Below, piece after piece: positions 47,704 to 56,714 of a stretch of 64,000 nt of DNA. Position 1 is the stretch's first letter, and the number at the start of each line of letters is the position of its first letter. This stretch comes from Neptunomonas antarctica (GTDB taxonomy: Bacteria > Pseudomonadota > Gammaproteobacteria > Pseudomonadales > Balneatricaceae). Location: the NCBI RefSeq assembly GCF_001305295.1, contig NZ_LJSI01000045.1, positions 1 through 64,000 of the forward strand, in the 5' to 3' direction. The position numbers were made by a program, and so were the translations under genes. Under the pieces are notes generated by a model. It was not told the DNA's origin. It worked only from the letters and a program-made list of their open reading frames with translations, and ran no database searches.

Positions 47704-48008
47704 GCTTAGGTGTAGATATTTAATCTGTGTATCGCAAAGCTAGAAGGCATATCACGCAACTCGGGTGTTGCTTCGGCAGACGTTTATAAAAGCAATTCAA
47801 AACAGCGATATCAGCAACAGCACTCTGCATAAACACTCAGCTTAAACACTCCGTAACAACATTCGCATCAGATAATCATACTCACTGCTCATCCGGTAAC
47901 ACTCAGCGACTTCCGCATAGTTTGATACTTATTTTCTTAAGCTTTTTTTAAGTTTGACCGGTTACTATGATAGAAGGCGATTTATTTAAATTAAGCGGGG
48001 CAAGATAG
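47704..48008 (+). other. 305-base gap before the two-component system
   Basis: No supported gene. The first 220 bases are featureless A/T- and CA-rich sequence without a clear terminator for pgeF. The last 75 contain the direct repeat at 47936-47952 and a -10-like TATGAT at 47966-47971. Confidence 0.6.
47936..47971 (+). promoter_or_regulatory. PmrA/QseB-type direct repeat and -10 box before the regulator gene
   Basis: CTTAAG (47936-47941), 5 bases, TTTAAG (47947-47952) fits the YTTAAK-N5-YTTAAK box bound by PmrA and QseB regulators. TATGAT (47966-47971) starts 14 bases after the second half-site and may be the -10. The site suggests autoregulation of the operon. Confidence 0.65.
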
Positions 48009-48668
48009 ATGAATTTACTGTTGATTGAGGATGATAATCTGCTTGGGCAGGGGATACATCTATCGCTTTCGGCGCAGGGGCATAATGTTGAGTGGATGCA
48101 GGACGGGCGTAGCGGATTGGCTGCTGCATTACAGTTGCCCAGCGATGTGATTATCCTTGATCTTAATTTACCCTACATCGATGGTCTGGACCTGCTGCGG
48201 CAGGTGCGGCAGGCGGGTATCGATAGCCCCGTGCTTATTTTGACTGCACGTGATGCGCTAGAGGATCGTTTAAAAGGTTTAGACAGCGGGGCAGATGATT
48301 ATCTACTGAAACCCTTCTCTCTCGCGGAACTTGAAGCACGAGTGCGTGCTTTATATCGTCGATCTCAGGGGCGGCCCAGTGAGCGGCTGCACTACAATAA
48401 TATTGAAATCGATACGCTGGCGCGTGAGGTTTTTCATGAGGGAGTGGCTATATCATTAGGGCGCAAAGAATATGAGCTGTTATTGCGTCTAGTTGAATGC
48501 AGCGGTCAGGTGCAGACACGTCGTCGTCTTGCTGAGCTGTTATATAAAATGGATGAAGAGGTAGAAAGTAACGCATTGGAGGTGCATGTGCACAATCTGA
48601 GGAAAAAGCTGGGCAAGTCATTAATTCAGACGGTACGCGGCGTCGGTTATCGGGTGGCTAAGCTTTGA
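48009..48668 (+). CDS. OmpR-family response regulator, PmrA/QseB type
   Basis: A 219-residue regulator with an N-terminal receiver domain (acidic pair at residues 8-9, phosphoacceptor D51 in VIILDLNLP, KPF near 101) and a C-terminal winged helix (ISLGRKEYELLLRLVE, EVHVHNLRKKLG, VRGVGYRV). It most resembles QseB/PmrA of E. coli and Salmonella. Promoter box above suggests it controls itself. The kinase gene overlaps its stop codon by four bases (TTGA). Confidence 0.92.
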   Translation: MNLLLIEDDNLLGQGIHLSLSAQGHNVEWMQDGRSGLAAALQLPSDVIILDLNLPYIDGLDLLRQVRQAGIDSPVLILTARDALEDRLKGLDSGADDYLLKPFSLAELEARVRALYRRSQGRPSERLHYNNIEIDTLAREVFHEGVAISLGRKEYELLLRLVECSGQVQTRRRLAELLYKMDEEVESNALEVHVHNLRKKLGKSLIQTVRGVGYRVAKL

Positions 48669-50017
48669 TACATTCAATCCGTAGTTACTTGCTGTGGGGA
48701 GCCTTTATCCTGCTTAGTAGCAGCTCCATTCTCACCCTGATCTCGACATCATGGTATACCTCACATGAGATTGAGGAAGTGTTTGATGCTTCGTTAGTTC
48801 AGTCTGCACGTATTTTTCATGGTTTGGTTGTTGATCACCAAGAGCAAAACACCCTAGATGAACTGCAGGAATCCTTATTGATGGATGAAAGAAAAGAGGG
48901 TGTTGGTAATCTTAGTACAGGGCATCCCTATGAGCGTAAGTTGGCCTTTCAGGCGTGGGGGGCAGCGCGCCTGTTGCTAAGTACCCCGGCTGATTTTCAA
49001 GTATCCGCGCCAATAACAATAGGGTTCCAAGAGGTCGTTAGTGAGTACGAAGCCTGGCGTATCTACACACTGTTTGATGAGTCGCATCAATTATGGATTC
49101 GAACCGGACAGAAAATAGAGGTGCGTGAGGATCTGGCTAATGATATTAGCCATAAGGTGATGATGCCCATCCTTATCGTATTACCCCTGTTACTGCTGGC
49201 GATGTGGCTCATTATAAAACGTGGATTAAGACCGCTACTTGAAATCCGAAAGGCGCTTGATCGGCGCGATAGTGACGATCTTGAAGCCATTAACGTCGCT
49301 AATTTACCAGTAGAGTTAGCGGGCATGGTGGAAGCGATGAACCATCTTTTTTCTCGCGTCGTCGCTACGCTGGCACGGGAACGTCGTTTTACTGACGATG
49401 CCGCGCATGAGTTACGCACCCCGTTAGCCGCTTTACGGGTGTATCTGGACCTTGCTAAGTTGCCGACGGCGCAATACACACCGATAGCTGAAGCCATTAT
49501 GCGGATGGAGCGGGTAGTTTCACAACTCCTGCAGCTGGCACGTTTAGAGCCACATAAAGGAGTATTCAAACCAGCGCTCATTGATCCTGAACCGATCTTG
49601 GAAGATTTGATTGCTGAGCTGGTGATAGCCGCCGATGCTAAACAAATTGAATTAGCACTCAATTGCACGCCACAGGTATTGCTCCACTCTGAACCTACCC
49701 TGTTAGCTATATCGGTGCGTAATCTGGTGGAAAATGCGATTCGTTACACTCACTCGGGTGATTTAGTTGAAGTTCATGTTTATGAAAATGAAGAAGGGGC
49801 TGTCATTGACGTTTGTGATCATGGCCCGGGAATTCCTGCTGCGGCGCGCGAGAAAGTAGTGCAGCGCTTTTATCGTGAAAATAAAGCCGATAGCGGAGGT
49901 GCTGGGCTGGGATTGTCTATTGTAAACCAGATCGCTTCGCTACAATCTTGCCAGTTATTGCTGCTTGATACCTGTAACGGCGGCTTAACGGCACGTTTGC
50001 AGTGGAAAAATCGCTAA
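48665..50017 (+). CDS. QseC/PmrB-like sensor histidine kinase
   Basis: A 450-residue membrane kinase. One N-terminal helix (about 7-28), a periplasmic sensor of about 135 residues (EEVFDASLVQSARIFHGL resembles the start of the QseC sensor), a second helix (about 166-186), HAMP-like linker, DHp with the phospho-histidine H248 in AAHELRTPLAALR, and HATPase with NLVENAIRYT and GAGLGLSI. The TTG start overlaps the regulator stop; no closer ATG gives the first helix. The sensor lacks an obvious ExxE iron motif. Ligand unknown. Confidence 0.9.
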   Translation: MIHSIRSYLLWGAFILLSSSSILTLISTSWYTSHEIEEVFDASLVQSARIFHGLVVDHQEQNTLDELQESLLMDERKEGVGNLSTGHPYERKLAFQAWGAARLLLSTPADFQVSAPITIGFQEVVSEYEAWRIYTLFDESHQLWIRTGQKIEVREDLANDISHKVMMPILIVLPLLLLAMWLIIKRGLRPLLEIRKALDRRDSDDLEAINVANLPVELAGMVEAMNHLFSRVVATLARERRFTDDAAHELRTPLAALRVYLDLAKLPTAQYTPIAEAIMRMERVVSQLLQLARLEPHKGVFKPALIDPEPILEDLIAELVIAADAKQIELALNCTPQVLLHSEPTLLAISVRNLVENAIRYTHSGDLVEVHVYENEEGAVIDVCDHGPGIPAAAREKVVQRFYRENKADSGGAGLGLSIVNQIASLQSCQLLLLDTCNGGLTARLQWKNR

Positions 50018-50030
50018 TCATTATAATTCA

Positions 50031-50047
50031 CATAATATTCTCTTAAG
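50031..50047 (+). promoter_or_regulatory. Second PmrA/QseB-type repeat, before the PepSY-like gene
   Basis: CATAAT (50031-50036), 5 bases, CTTAAG (50042-50047): the same 11-base spacing as the box in front of the regulator, with one mismatch in the first half-site. Just upstream, AATCATTAT (50016-50024) resembles half of a Fur box, which is weak evidence. Confidence 0.5.
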
Positions 50048-50093
50048 GTTTCAACGGCACAATGAACTCAAGTAATCAACTGGAGTTCAAATC

Positions 50094-50360
50094 ATGAAAA
50101 AATTGATCATTGCCGCATTATTATTTTCTGCTTCTTCTGTGGCATTGGCTGGCCCTAAATGTACTGACGGTGAAAATGCAAATTGGATCGCGGAAGACGT
50201 CATGAAACAGAAAATCGAAGCGCAGGGTTACCGTATTAAAAAATTTAAAAAAACCACAGGCGGTTGCTATGAGATCTATGGTTATGACAGCAACAACAAT
50301 GATAATAAGGTTGAAATCTACTTCCACCCGGAGACAGCTGAAATCGTAAAAATAAAATAG
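50094..50360 (+). CDS. Small periplasmic PepSY-like protein
   Basis: An 88-residue protein with a signal peptide (about 1-19, ending VALA). The mature 69 residues contain ENANWIAEDVMKQKIEAQGY and GCYEIYGYD, matching the layout of the PepSY_2-type domain (helix then beta-hairpin), with two cysteines, Cys23 and Cys58, that could form a disulfide. TGGAG lies upstream of the ATG. It lies 76 bases after the kinase with its own box, followed after 39 bases by the cytochrome gene. Role unknown; PepSY proteins of this size often accompany QseBC/PmrAB-type systems. Confidence 0.8.
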   Translation: MKKLIIAALLFSASSVALAGPKCTDGENANWIAEDVMKQKIEAQGYRIKKFKKTTGGCYEIYGYDSNNNDNKVEIYFHPETAEIVKIK

Positions 50361-50399
50361 AGCGAAGACGAATAGCCTGCTAGGTTAAAGGATGAAGAC

Positions 50400-50939
50400 A
50401 TGAATAAGCAGCCAGTTATTTGGGATCCATTGATCCGTATTTTTCATTGGAGTCTTTCCACTGCCTTTCTCCTCAATTATTGGGTTCTGGAAGAGGGCGA
50501 TGACCTGCATGAATGGGTCGGTTACTATGTGCTGGCTGCACTTGCATTGCGTTTGGTGTGGGGCTTTATCGGACCAGATAATGCCCGTTTTCGCAGCTTT
50601 TTTCCGACACCTTCCAAAGTGCGTCATCATATAAGTGCCATGCTTGCCGGCAAAGAGCCGCTGTATGAGGGTCACAATCCATTAGGTGGAGCCATGATCA
50701 TCTGTTTGATAGTAATGATGGCGTTAACCGGTATTAGCGGTTGGATGATGACCACGGATGCCTTGTGGGGTGAGGAATGGGTTGAGGAAGTGCACGAAAT
50801 CTTCGCCAATGTATCCATGCTGCTGGTGGCAGTGCATATCCCGGTTGTTGTATGGTTTAGCAAATTCGGCGAGCGTAATTTAATTCGTCAGATGATTACC
50901 GGCCGCAAAGCAGATAATATTAAAAAAGCATTTAATTGA
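50400..50939 (+). CDS. Cytochrome b561-family membrane protein
   Basis: A 179-residue protein with four predicted helices and histidines at 16, 37, 132 and 146 placed in or near membrane segments, suitable as two pairs of haem b ligands. VWDP-type start (PVIWDPLIRIFHWSL) and VHEIFANVSMLLVAVHIP are typical of the cytochrome b561/Ni-hydrogenase b-type family. Probably carries electrons from the quinone pool to a periplasmic partner. Adjacent to the PepSY-like gene and likely cotranscribed. Confidence 0.86.
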   Translation: MNKQPVIWDPLIRIFHWSLSTAFLLNYWVLEEGDDLHEWVGYYVLAALALRLVWGFIGPDNARFRSFFPTPSKVRHHISAMLAGKEPLYEGHNPLGGAMIICLIVMMALTGISGWMMTTDALWGEEWVEEVHEIFANVSMLLVAVHIPVVVWFSKFGERNLIRQMITGRKADNIKKAFN

Positions 50940-51351
50940 ATCCGGATAAAATCAGATTTAAGTCATTTTAGTACCAGGTTCGTATCCTCGCTAAGTAACC
51001 CATGCTGTTGTCTTTGTCTGTATCACCAATCCCGGCAAACAAACTGACTTTTTCTGTTCTGGAAATCACTAGGTGACGTTTGCAACCCCGTAATTACCTC
51101 TGTAAAAACGCCCCACCGCTCCCAGAATCTGTATTGTTAGCTTTTTCATATCTAGGCTGTGATCCTGCTGACAAAAAGCAGCATTGGCGGCATTGTAGGG
51201 TTAGCTTGTATGGTGAGGATGTTAAGCAGATGCTAGCTAATGATTAGAGTTGATAAAAATCCTGTTTAGTAGAAATAAATCCTAATTAAGGTTTATCTGT
51301 TTCTTTGATCTGATATATTGGATTTAATTCCTATAAACAAGAATTCAGGAG
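50940..51351 (+). other. 412-base gap before kbl
   Basis: No supported gene on either strand and no terminator hairpin with a T-run after the cytochrome gene. The last 90 bases are A/T-rich and contain the near-palindrome ATAAATCCTAATTAAGGTTTAT (51272-51294 region), which may be an operator for kbl-tdh; no regulator family can be assigned from it. AGGAGG (51347-51352) is the kbl ribosome site. Confidence 0.5.
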
Positions 51352-51357
51352 GTGGGT

Positions 51358-52548
51358 ATGAATCGTTCAGACTTTTTACAGCAATTGGCACAGCAAACTG
51401 AACAGCTAAAAGCAGAGGGCTTATTTAAAGCTGAACGGGAAATTATCTCTGCCCAGTCGCCGCAAATCCGGCTTCGGGATGGCAGTGATGTTATTAACTT
51501 CTGTGCCAATAATTATCTCGGATTGGCAAACAATTCTGAGTTGATTGCGGCAGCCAAGCAGGGGTTAGATGAGCATGGTTTTGGTATGTCGTCGGTACGT
51601 TTTATCTGCGGGACTCAGGATATTCATAAGCAATTGGAAGCCGCACTGAGTCGTTTTTTAGGGATGGAAGACGCCATCCTGTATTCCTCCTGTTTTGATG
51701 CCAATGGCGGACTTTTTGAAACCTTACTGGGTGAAGGCGACGTTATCATAAGTGATGCGCTGAACCATGCCAGTATTATTGACGGCGTGCGCCTGAGTAA
51801 AGCGCGTCGTTTGCGGTACGCTAATAATGATCTGGCTGAACTGGAGCAGTGCTTGCGAGATTCGCAGGATGCGCGGGTGCGATTGATTGCAACCGATGGC
51901 GTATTTTCTATGGATGGCGTGATTGCCAATTTGCAGGGGATCTGTGATCTGGCCGATAAATATAACGCACTGGTAATGGTAGACGATTCACATGCGGTAG
52001 GTTTTGTGGGTGAACATGGACGGGGTAGTCATGAATTTTGTCAGGTGATGGGTCGTGTCGATATCATCACCGGTACGCTGGGAAAAGCACTGGGTGGTGC
52101 TTCTGGCGGGTATACAGCCGCTAAACAAGAGGTGGTGGAATGGTTGCGTCAGCGTTCACGTCCTTACTTGTTTTCTAATTCAGTCGCACCCTCTATTGTG
52201 CAGGCGACATTAAAAGCGCTGGAATTAGTCGAGCAGGGTGATGAACTACGCGCACAGCTTAATGAAAATTCCTGTTATTTCAGAACACAAATGGAGCAGG
52301 CCGGATTTACTTTGTCGGGCAGTGGACACGCCATTATTCCTGTGATGATTGGTGATGCAGCGTTGGCTGCTGAGCTGTCGAATCGATTGCTTGCCGAAGG
52401 GATTTATGTGATCGGTTTTTCATTTCCGGTTGTGCCAAAAGGTCAGGCGAGAATTCGTACGCAGATGTCAGCGGCTCATACCCGCGAGCAACTGGATCAG
52501 GCGATTAGCGCTTTCACACGGATTGGTCGCGAACTGGGTATTATCTGA
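51358..52548 (+). CDS. kbl: 2-amino-3-ketobutyrate CoA ligase (glycine C-acetyltransferase)
   Basis: A 396-residue PLP enzyme of the alpha-oxoamine synthase family that cleaves 2-amino-3-oxobutyrate with CoA to glycine and acetyl-CoA. [44 protein letters not shown], and [14 protein letters not shown] (with the PLP lysine) match E. coli Kbl almost throughout. The ATG at 51358 is 5 bases from AGGAGG. Operon with tdh (11 bases). Confidence 0.96.
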   Translation: MNRSDFLQQLAQQTEQLKAEGLFKAEREIISAQSPQIRLRDGSDVINFCANNYLGLANNSELIAAAKQGLDEHGFGMSSVRFICGTQDIHKQLEAALSRFLGMEDAILYSSCFDANGGLFETLLGEGDVIISDALNHASIIDGVRLSKARRLRYANNDLAELEQCLRDSQDARVRLIATDGVFSMDGVIANLQGICDLADKYNALVMVDDSHAVGFVGEHGRGSHEFCQVMGRVDIITGTLGKALGGASGGYTAAKQEVVEWLRQRSRPYLFSNSVAPSIVQATLKALELVEQGDELRAQLNENSCYFRTQMEQAGFTLSGSGHAIIPVMIGDAALAAELSNRLLAEGIYVIGFSFPVVPKGQARIRTQMSAAHTREQLDQAISAFTRIGRELGII

Positions 52549-52559
52549 GGAGCAAAGAG

Positions 52560-53588
52560 ATGAAAGCACTGGCAAAACTTTATCCACAGGAAGGTATCTG
52601 GTTACACGAGACAGACAAGCCGGCCGTGGGACATAACGATCTGTTAATAAAAATCCGTAAAACAGCGATTTGCGGGACCGATGTACATATTTATAACTGG
52701 GACGAATGGGCGCAAAAAACCATTCCTGTGCCGATGACTGTCGGACATGAGTATGTGGGTACGGTTGTAGAAATTGGCTGTGAGGTTGAAGGTTTTTCGA
52801 TTGGCGACCGTGTCTCGGGCGAAGGGCATATTACCTGTGGTCATTGTCGTAACTGTCGGGCAGGACGCCGCCATCTATGCCGCAATACGCAAGGCGTAGG
52901 TGTCAATCGTCCCGGTGCTTTTGCCGAATTTCTGGCATTACCGGCGGTTAATGCGTTTAAAATCCCTGATAATATATCTGATGATCTGGCGGCGATTTTT
53001 GATCCGTTTGGTAATGCCTTGCATACCGCATTGTCTTTTGATCTGGTGGGTGAAGATGTGCTGATTACCGGTGCAGGTCCGATCGGTATTATGGCCGCGG
53101 CCGTCGCGCGTCATGTTGGCGCACGGCATGTGGTGCTGACGGATGTGAACGACTATCGTTTGTCGTTGGCCAAAAAACTGGGTGTGGTACATACCGTGAA
53201 TGTGATGGAGCAGTCTCTGCAAGAGAAGATGACAGAGCTGCAGATGACGGAAGGTTTCGATGTCGGATTAGAGATGTCAGGTGCGCCGGCTGCCTTTCGT
53301 AATATGTTGGAGGTGATCAATCATGGCGGTAAGATCGCTATGCTGGGTATTCCTTCTGGTGAAATGTCGATCGACTGGTCGAAGGTGATCTTTAAGGGCT
53401 TAGTCTTGAAAGGTATCTATGGGCGTGAAATGTTTGAGACGTGGTACAAAATGGCCAGCGTTATTCAATCAGGCCTGGATCTCACACCAATTATTACGCA
53501 TCACTTTGCTGTGGAAGATTTTCAACAGGGCTTTGATGTGATGCGTTCGGGCGCATCCGGCAAGGTCATTCTCGACTGGCCTGAATAA
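52560..53588 (+). CDS. tdh: L-threonine 3-dehydrogenase
   Basis: A 342-residue zinc-dependent medium-chain dehydrogenase oxidising threonine to 2-amino-3-oxobutyrate, which Kbl then cleaves. Catalytic zinc ligands start with Cys38 ([14 protein letters not shown]) and HEYVGTVVE; structural zinc cysteines are in [15 protein letters not shown]; the NAD fold has GAGPIG. Same length as E. coli Tdh (341). Its stop directly abuts the stop of the convergent XRE gene. Confidence 0.96.
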   Translation: MKALAKLYPQEGIWLHETDKPAVGHNDLLIKIRKTAICGTDVHIYNWDEWAQKTIPVPMTVGHEYVGTVVEIGCEVEGFSIGDRVSGEGHITCGHCRNCRAGRRHLCRNTQGVGVNRPGAFAEFLALPAVNAFKIPDNISDDLAAIFDPFGNALHTALSFDLVGEDVLITGAGPIGIMAAAVARHVGARHVVLTDVNDYRLSLAKKLGVVHTVNVMEQSLQEKMTELQMTEGFDVGLEMSGAPAAFRNMLEVINHGGKIAMLGIPSGEMSIDWSKVIFKGLVLKGIYGREMFETWYKMASVIQSGLDLTPIITHHFAVEDFQQGFDVMRSGASGKVILDWPE

Positions 53589-54170
53589 TTAAACGCTCAC
53601 TTTATGTACGACTAAAAAAGCCCGGGCCGGCTTATCCCCTGGGTTTTTTATGCAATGTTTAATATCTGCAGGGTAACGCAGTGTATCTCCCATCGCCGCA
53701 GTTGTACTGACGTCGTCATGTAATATAACGGTCATCTGCCCTTCAATAACGGAAAGATGTTCCTGTGTATCCCGAACATGCGCATCGGACTCTAGCTGGC
53801 TACCGGGTTGGATGATGAGTTGGTACCACTCAAATTCAGTGGCGGTGGCGACCGGATTTAATGCGACTAACTCACATCCTTTATCTTCACTGTGCATTCT
53901 TGGCGTATTGATAGCATCCTGACGCTCTATAGCAGGGGGCTGATTTTCGGCGCTGCTATGCGCTAGCTCGTCAATACTGACACCCAGCGCTTGTGTAATA
54001 TTCCACAAATTAGTGAATGTGGGGTTGGCATTGCCACGTTCTATTTCCGATAACATTGAACGGGAAACATTAGAGAGTTCGGCCAGCTGTGAAAGATTTA
54101 ATCCCAGCGCTTTCCGGCGCTGCTTCATGGCCGCGCCAAGGTTAGGTGTACTTCTGTGGTTCACGTGCAA
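53589..54170 (-). CDS. XRE-family regulator with C-terminal cupin
   Basis: A 193-residue repressor-type protein: helix-turn-helix at about residues 10-66 (LSQLAELSNVSRSMLSEIER) and a cupin domain at about 110-190 (IIQPGSQLESDAHVRDTQEH, HCIKNPGDKPARAF). Such proteins usually regulate amino acid or polyamine use and bind a small molecule. The TTG start at 54170 is supported by GAGGA 8 bases upstream; a GTG at 54164 is the alternative. Convergent with kbl-tdh with no gap, and so a candidate but unproven regulator of them. Confidence 0.83.
   Translation of the reverse strand: MHVNHRSTPNLGAAMKQRRKALGLNLSQLAELSNVSRSMLSEIERGNANPTFTNLWNITQALGVSIDELAHSSAENQPPAIERQDAINTPRMHSEDKGCELVALNPVATATEFEWYQLIIQPGSQLESDAHVRDTQEHLSVIEGQMTVILHDDVSTTAAMGDTLRYPADIKHCIKNPGDKPARAFLVVHKVSV
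53614..53649. terminator. Intrinsic terminator inside the 3' end of the XRE gene
   Basis: Plus strand: AAAAAAG-CCCGGG-(9 bases)-CCCCT-GGG-TTTTTT, a G/C stem flanked by A6 and T6, 25 bases after the tdh stop. Read on the minus strand, AAGCC, 6-base loop, GGCTT and a T-run also make a stem, but this U-run would come before the XRE stop codon at 53589-53591. Confidence 0.6.
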
Positions 54171-54329
54171 TGCCTATATCCTCATCAAAGTAATCAGTAC
54201 GCATCATCAGTGCACATAATCAAGTACGCATGATAAATCACTGAAAGGGTTTTGTCCTAAATGAGCTTGATGACAGAAGGTTAAATGAATGAACATTTGT
54301 TGATATTTGTCATATATTGGTAAGGTAAT

Positions 54330-54348
54330 AAAGAGGATAATCATTCTC
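54330..54348 (+). promoter_or_regulatory. Fur-like box before feoA
   Basis: The site contains GATAATCATTCTC and matches the classical 19-base Fur consensus at 14 positions by my count. It lies about 30 bases before the feoA start. Fits iron repression of feoAB. Confidence 0.6.
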
Positions 54349-54376
54349 ATTAGCTTTTGATACAAGGTGTATTAGT

Positions 54377-54604
54377 GTGACTCTTGATTCTTTGAAACGT
54401 GGAGAGCAGCGTAAAATTCTGGATATTTCAGGATCGGATGCACTGCGACAACGTTTGGCAACATTGGGCATTTTACGCGGCCAACCTATTCAGCTCTCGG
54501 CCGTTTCCCCTTGGGGGAATCCAAGAGTCTATCGCTTGGGTCGACAGCAGATCTGCCTGCGTAATGAAGATGCGGCCTGCATTAAGGTGACGGAGGATGA
54601 GTAA
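54377..54604 (+). CDS. feoA: Ferrous iron transport protein FeoA
   Basis: A 75-residue SH3-like protein that supports FeoB at the membrane. LGILRGQPIQLSAVSPWGNP and YRLGRQQICLRNEDA are FeoA features. Starts with GTG. It overlaps feoB by 8 bases. No feoC follows feoB. Confidence 0.9.
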   Translation: MTLDSLKRGEQRKILDISGSDALRQRLATLGILRGQPIQLSAVSPWGNPRVYRLGRQQICLRNEDAACIKVTEDE

Positions 54605-56579
54605 AACAGATTTTACGGTCGCGCTGGTGGGTAATCCTAATTGTGGTAAAACTTCGCTGTTCAATCAGTTAACGGGTGCTCGTCAGCGCACCGGTAATAT
54701 GGCGGGCGTCACGGTTGATATAAAGCAAGGACAACGCGCACATCAGGGCGTGACGCTTACCTTTGTGGATTTACCAGGTCTCTACTCGTTAAGTCAGAAT
54801 CGTGTAGAAGAGCGGGTGGCACGGGATTATCTACTTAACAGCCCGCCGGATTTTGTTCTGAATGTGCTAGATGCCAGCAATCTGTCACGCCATCTTGCGC
54901 TTACGACTCAATTGCTGGAGCAGGGATTGCCCACGTTATTGGCGTTAAATATGATGGATGAAGCCGCCCGGTTACGTCGGGTGCCTGATCTGCGGTTACT
55001 TTGTCGGCAACTAGGCGTTCCGGTGTTGGCCAGTGATGGGCGAAAATCCAGCGCTGTGGTCCCGCTGCTTGATCAGCTGGTGGCCTCACTGTTAGCCAGT
55101 CATCAGCATATGGCGTCGCTGCTATCCACCTGCAGTGCATTACATATTGATTATGAACCTCATATAGAACAAGCGATTAAGCAACTGACGGATGCTGGTT
55201 TGCCGCGTTGGCAAGCGGTACAAAGCCTGGAAGCAGAAGGTGATGTTGGCTTTGAATTAACTAATGTGGAGCAACAAACACTGGCTGACGCATTAAAGAT
55301 GCTTGCTGAACGCCATGATGAAACGGCTACTGAGCTCATTACCGCCGGTCGCTATGGTTATATTCATGGTTTATGCCATGAGATAGACGAAGCGCATGTA
55401 GATATTAGTTGGATTGATAGCTGGTTGGACGGTATAACGCTGAATCGCTGGCTTGGATTGCCGCTGTTCTTTTTGTCGCTATGGCTGATTTTTGAGGCGA
55501 CCTTCACTTTGGGGGCTTATCCAGCGGACTGGATTGAACAAGGCGTCTCTTTGGTAGCCGACGGCATCACATTTATTTTGCCGGATACGCTGTTTCGATC
55601 AGTAATTACCGATGGATTATTGGCGGGTGTTGGCGGTGTACTGGTGTTTTTGCCCAATGTTGTACTGCTGTTTCTGTTTATAGCGATATTGGAGCAAAGT
55701 GGCTACATGGCGCGTGCTGCATTCCTGACGGACAGGGTTATGAGTAAAGTCGGTTTGCACGGCAAGGCCTTTGTGCCACTGGTCATGGGCTTTGGCTGTA
55801 ATGTTCCTGCGATTATGGCAACACGTACCATTGAAGAACCACGAGCGCGATTGATCACCATATTGATCAATCCCTTTATGAGTTGTTCTGCGCGTTTGCC
55901 CGTCTATGTTTTGCTGGCCGGAATATTTTTTGCAGACAATGCGGGCACTGCGCTTTTTGGGATTCATATGCTGGGTATTATGGTGGCATTTTTGATTGCC
56001 GCACTTTTATCCCGTTGGTTACCTAAGCAGGCCGATGAAATTTTCATTATGGAATTACCGCCATGGCGCTGGCCCTCATGGCGTTCTTTGATGCTGCATG
56101 TGTGGGATAAAGTGAAAGACTTCTTGCACAAAGTTGGTGGCGTTATTTTGGTCGGATCGATGGCTGTCTGGATACTGCAGACCTTTCCAATGGACGGTGG
56201 TGCTTCCTGGTTAGAGCAGTTAGGTCGTTGGATGACACCTGTATTTGCACCGCTTGGTTTTAGCTGGCATGAGACGGTTGCGTTGCTATCGGGTTTTCTG
56301 GCAAAAGAGGTGATTGCGGCCACGTTGGCCATGGTTTACCAAGCAAATGCAGCAGATATTGGTGGTTTGAGAGTTGCCATTGAAGCGAGTTTAGTTCCCG
56401 CCGCAGGATTAGCGTTAATGGTGTTCTCGCTGCTCTATATGCCGTGTTTAGCGACGTTGGCGGTAATTCGTAGGGAAACCGGAAGCTGGCGTTGGGCGGC
56501 GTTATCGATTTTTACTGGCCTTGTGCTGGCATGGTCAGGTGCATGGCTGGCATTTCGGGTAGGAAGTTTATTCTTGTAA
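54597..56579 (+). CDS. feoB: Ferrous iron transporter FeoB
   Basis: A 660-residue Fe(II) permease. The N-terminal G domain has GNPNCGKT (12-19), DLPGLYSL and NMMD; the C-terminal membrane part has two Gate-like repeats with FGCNVPAIMATRTIE and CSARLPVYVLLAG. Shorter than E. coli FeoB (773), mainly in the linker and C-terminus. AGGAGG-like ACGGAGG lies upstream. Expected to be repressed by Fur and used under low oxygen. Confidence 0.94.
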   Translation: MSKTDFTVALVGNPNCGKTSLFNQLTGARQRTGNMAGVTVDIKQGQRAHQGVTLTFVDLPGLYSLSQNRVEERVARDYLLNSPPDFVLNVLDASNLSRHLALTTQLLEQGLPTLLALNMMDEAARLRRVPDLRLLCRQLGVPVLASDGRKSSAVVPLLDQLVASLLASHQHMASLLSTCSALHIDYEPHIEQAIKQLTDAGLPRWQAVQSLEAEGDVGFELTNVEQQTLADALKMLAERHDETATELITAGRYGYIHGLCHEIDEAHVDISWIDSWLDGITLNRWLGLPLFFLSLWLIFEATFTLGAYPADWIEQGVSLVADGITFILPDTLFRSVITDGLLAGVGGVLVFLPNVVLLFLFIAILEQSGYMARAAFLTDRVMSKVGLHGKAFVPLVMGFGCNVPAIMATRTIEEPRARLITILINPFMSCSARLPVYVLLAGIFFADNAGTALFGIHMLGIMVAFLIAALLSRWLPKQADEIFIMELPPWRWPSWRSLMLHVWDKVKDFLHKVGGVILVGSMAVWILQTFPMDGGASWLEQLGRWMTPVFAPLGFSWHETVALLSGFLAKEVIAATLAMVYQANAADIGGLRVAIEASLVPAAGLALMVFSLLYMPCLATLAVIRRETGSWRWAALSIFTGLVLAWSGAWLAFRVGSLFL

Positions 56580-56624
56580 GTATTGACCCTGGTCACATCT
56601 GGTTATTTATTAAACATGTTGGCG

Positions 56625-56653
56625 CTTGAATCAGCTGAGAAGCACCCCCATAT
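56625..56653 (+). promoter_or_regulatory. Sigma32 heat-shock promoter of clpB
   Basis: CTTGAA (56625-56630), 15-base spacer, CCCCATAT (56646-56653) matches the RpoH consensus closely. It lies 61 bases before the clpB start. Confidence 0.85.
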
Positions 56654-56714
56654 TAGATACAAAGAGACAGCAGCCACGTCCTAATCTTGGTTGCTTACAA
56701 GGAGATAATTATCT

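Noticed and set aside
49087-49668. 193-residue minus-strand open frame over the sensor kinase gene
   Set aside because: Antisense to the kinase domain with clear sense-strand motifs; no family resemblance.
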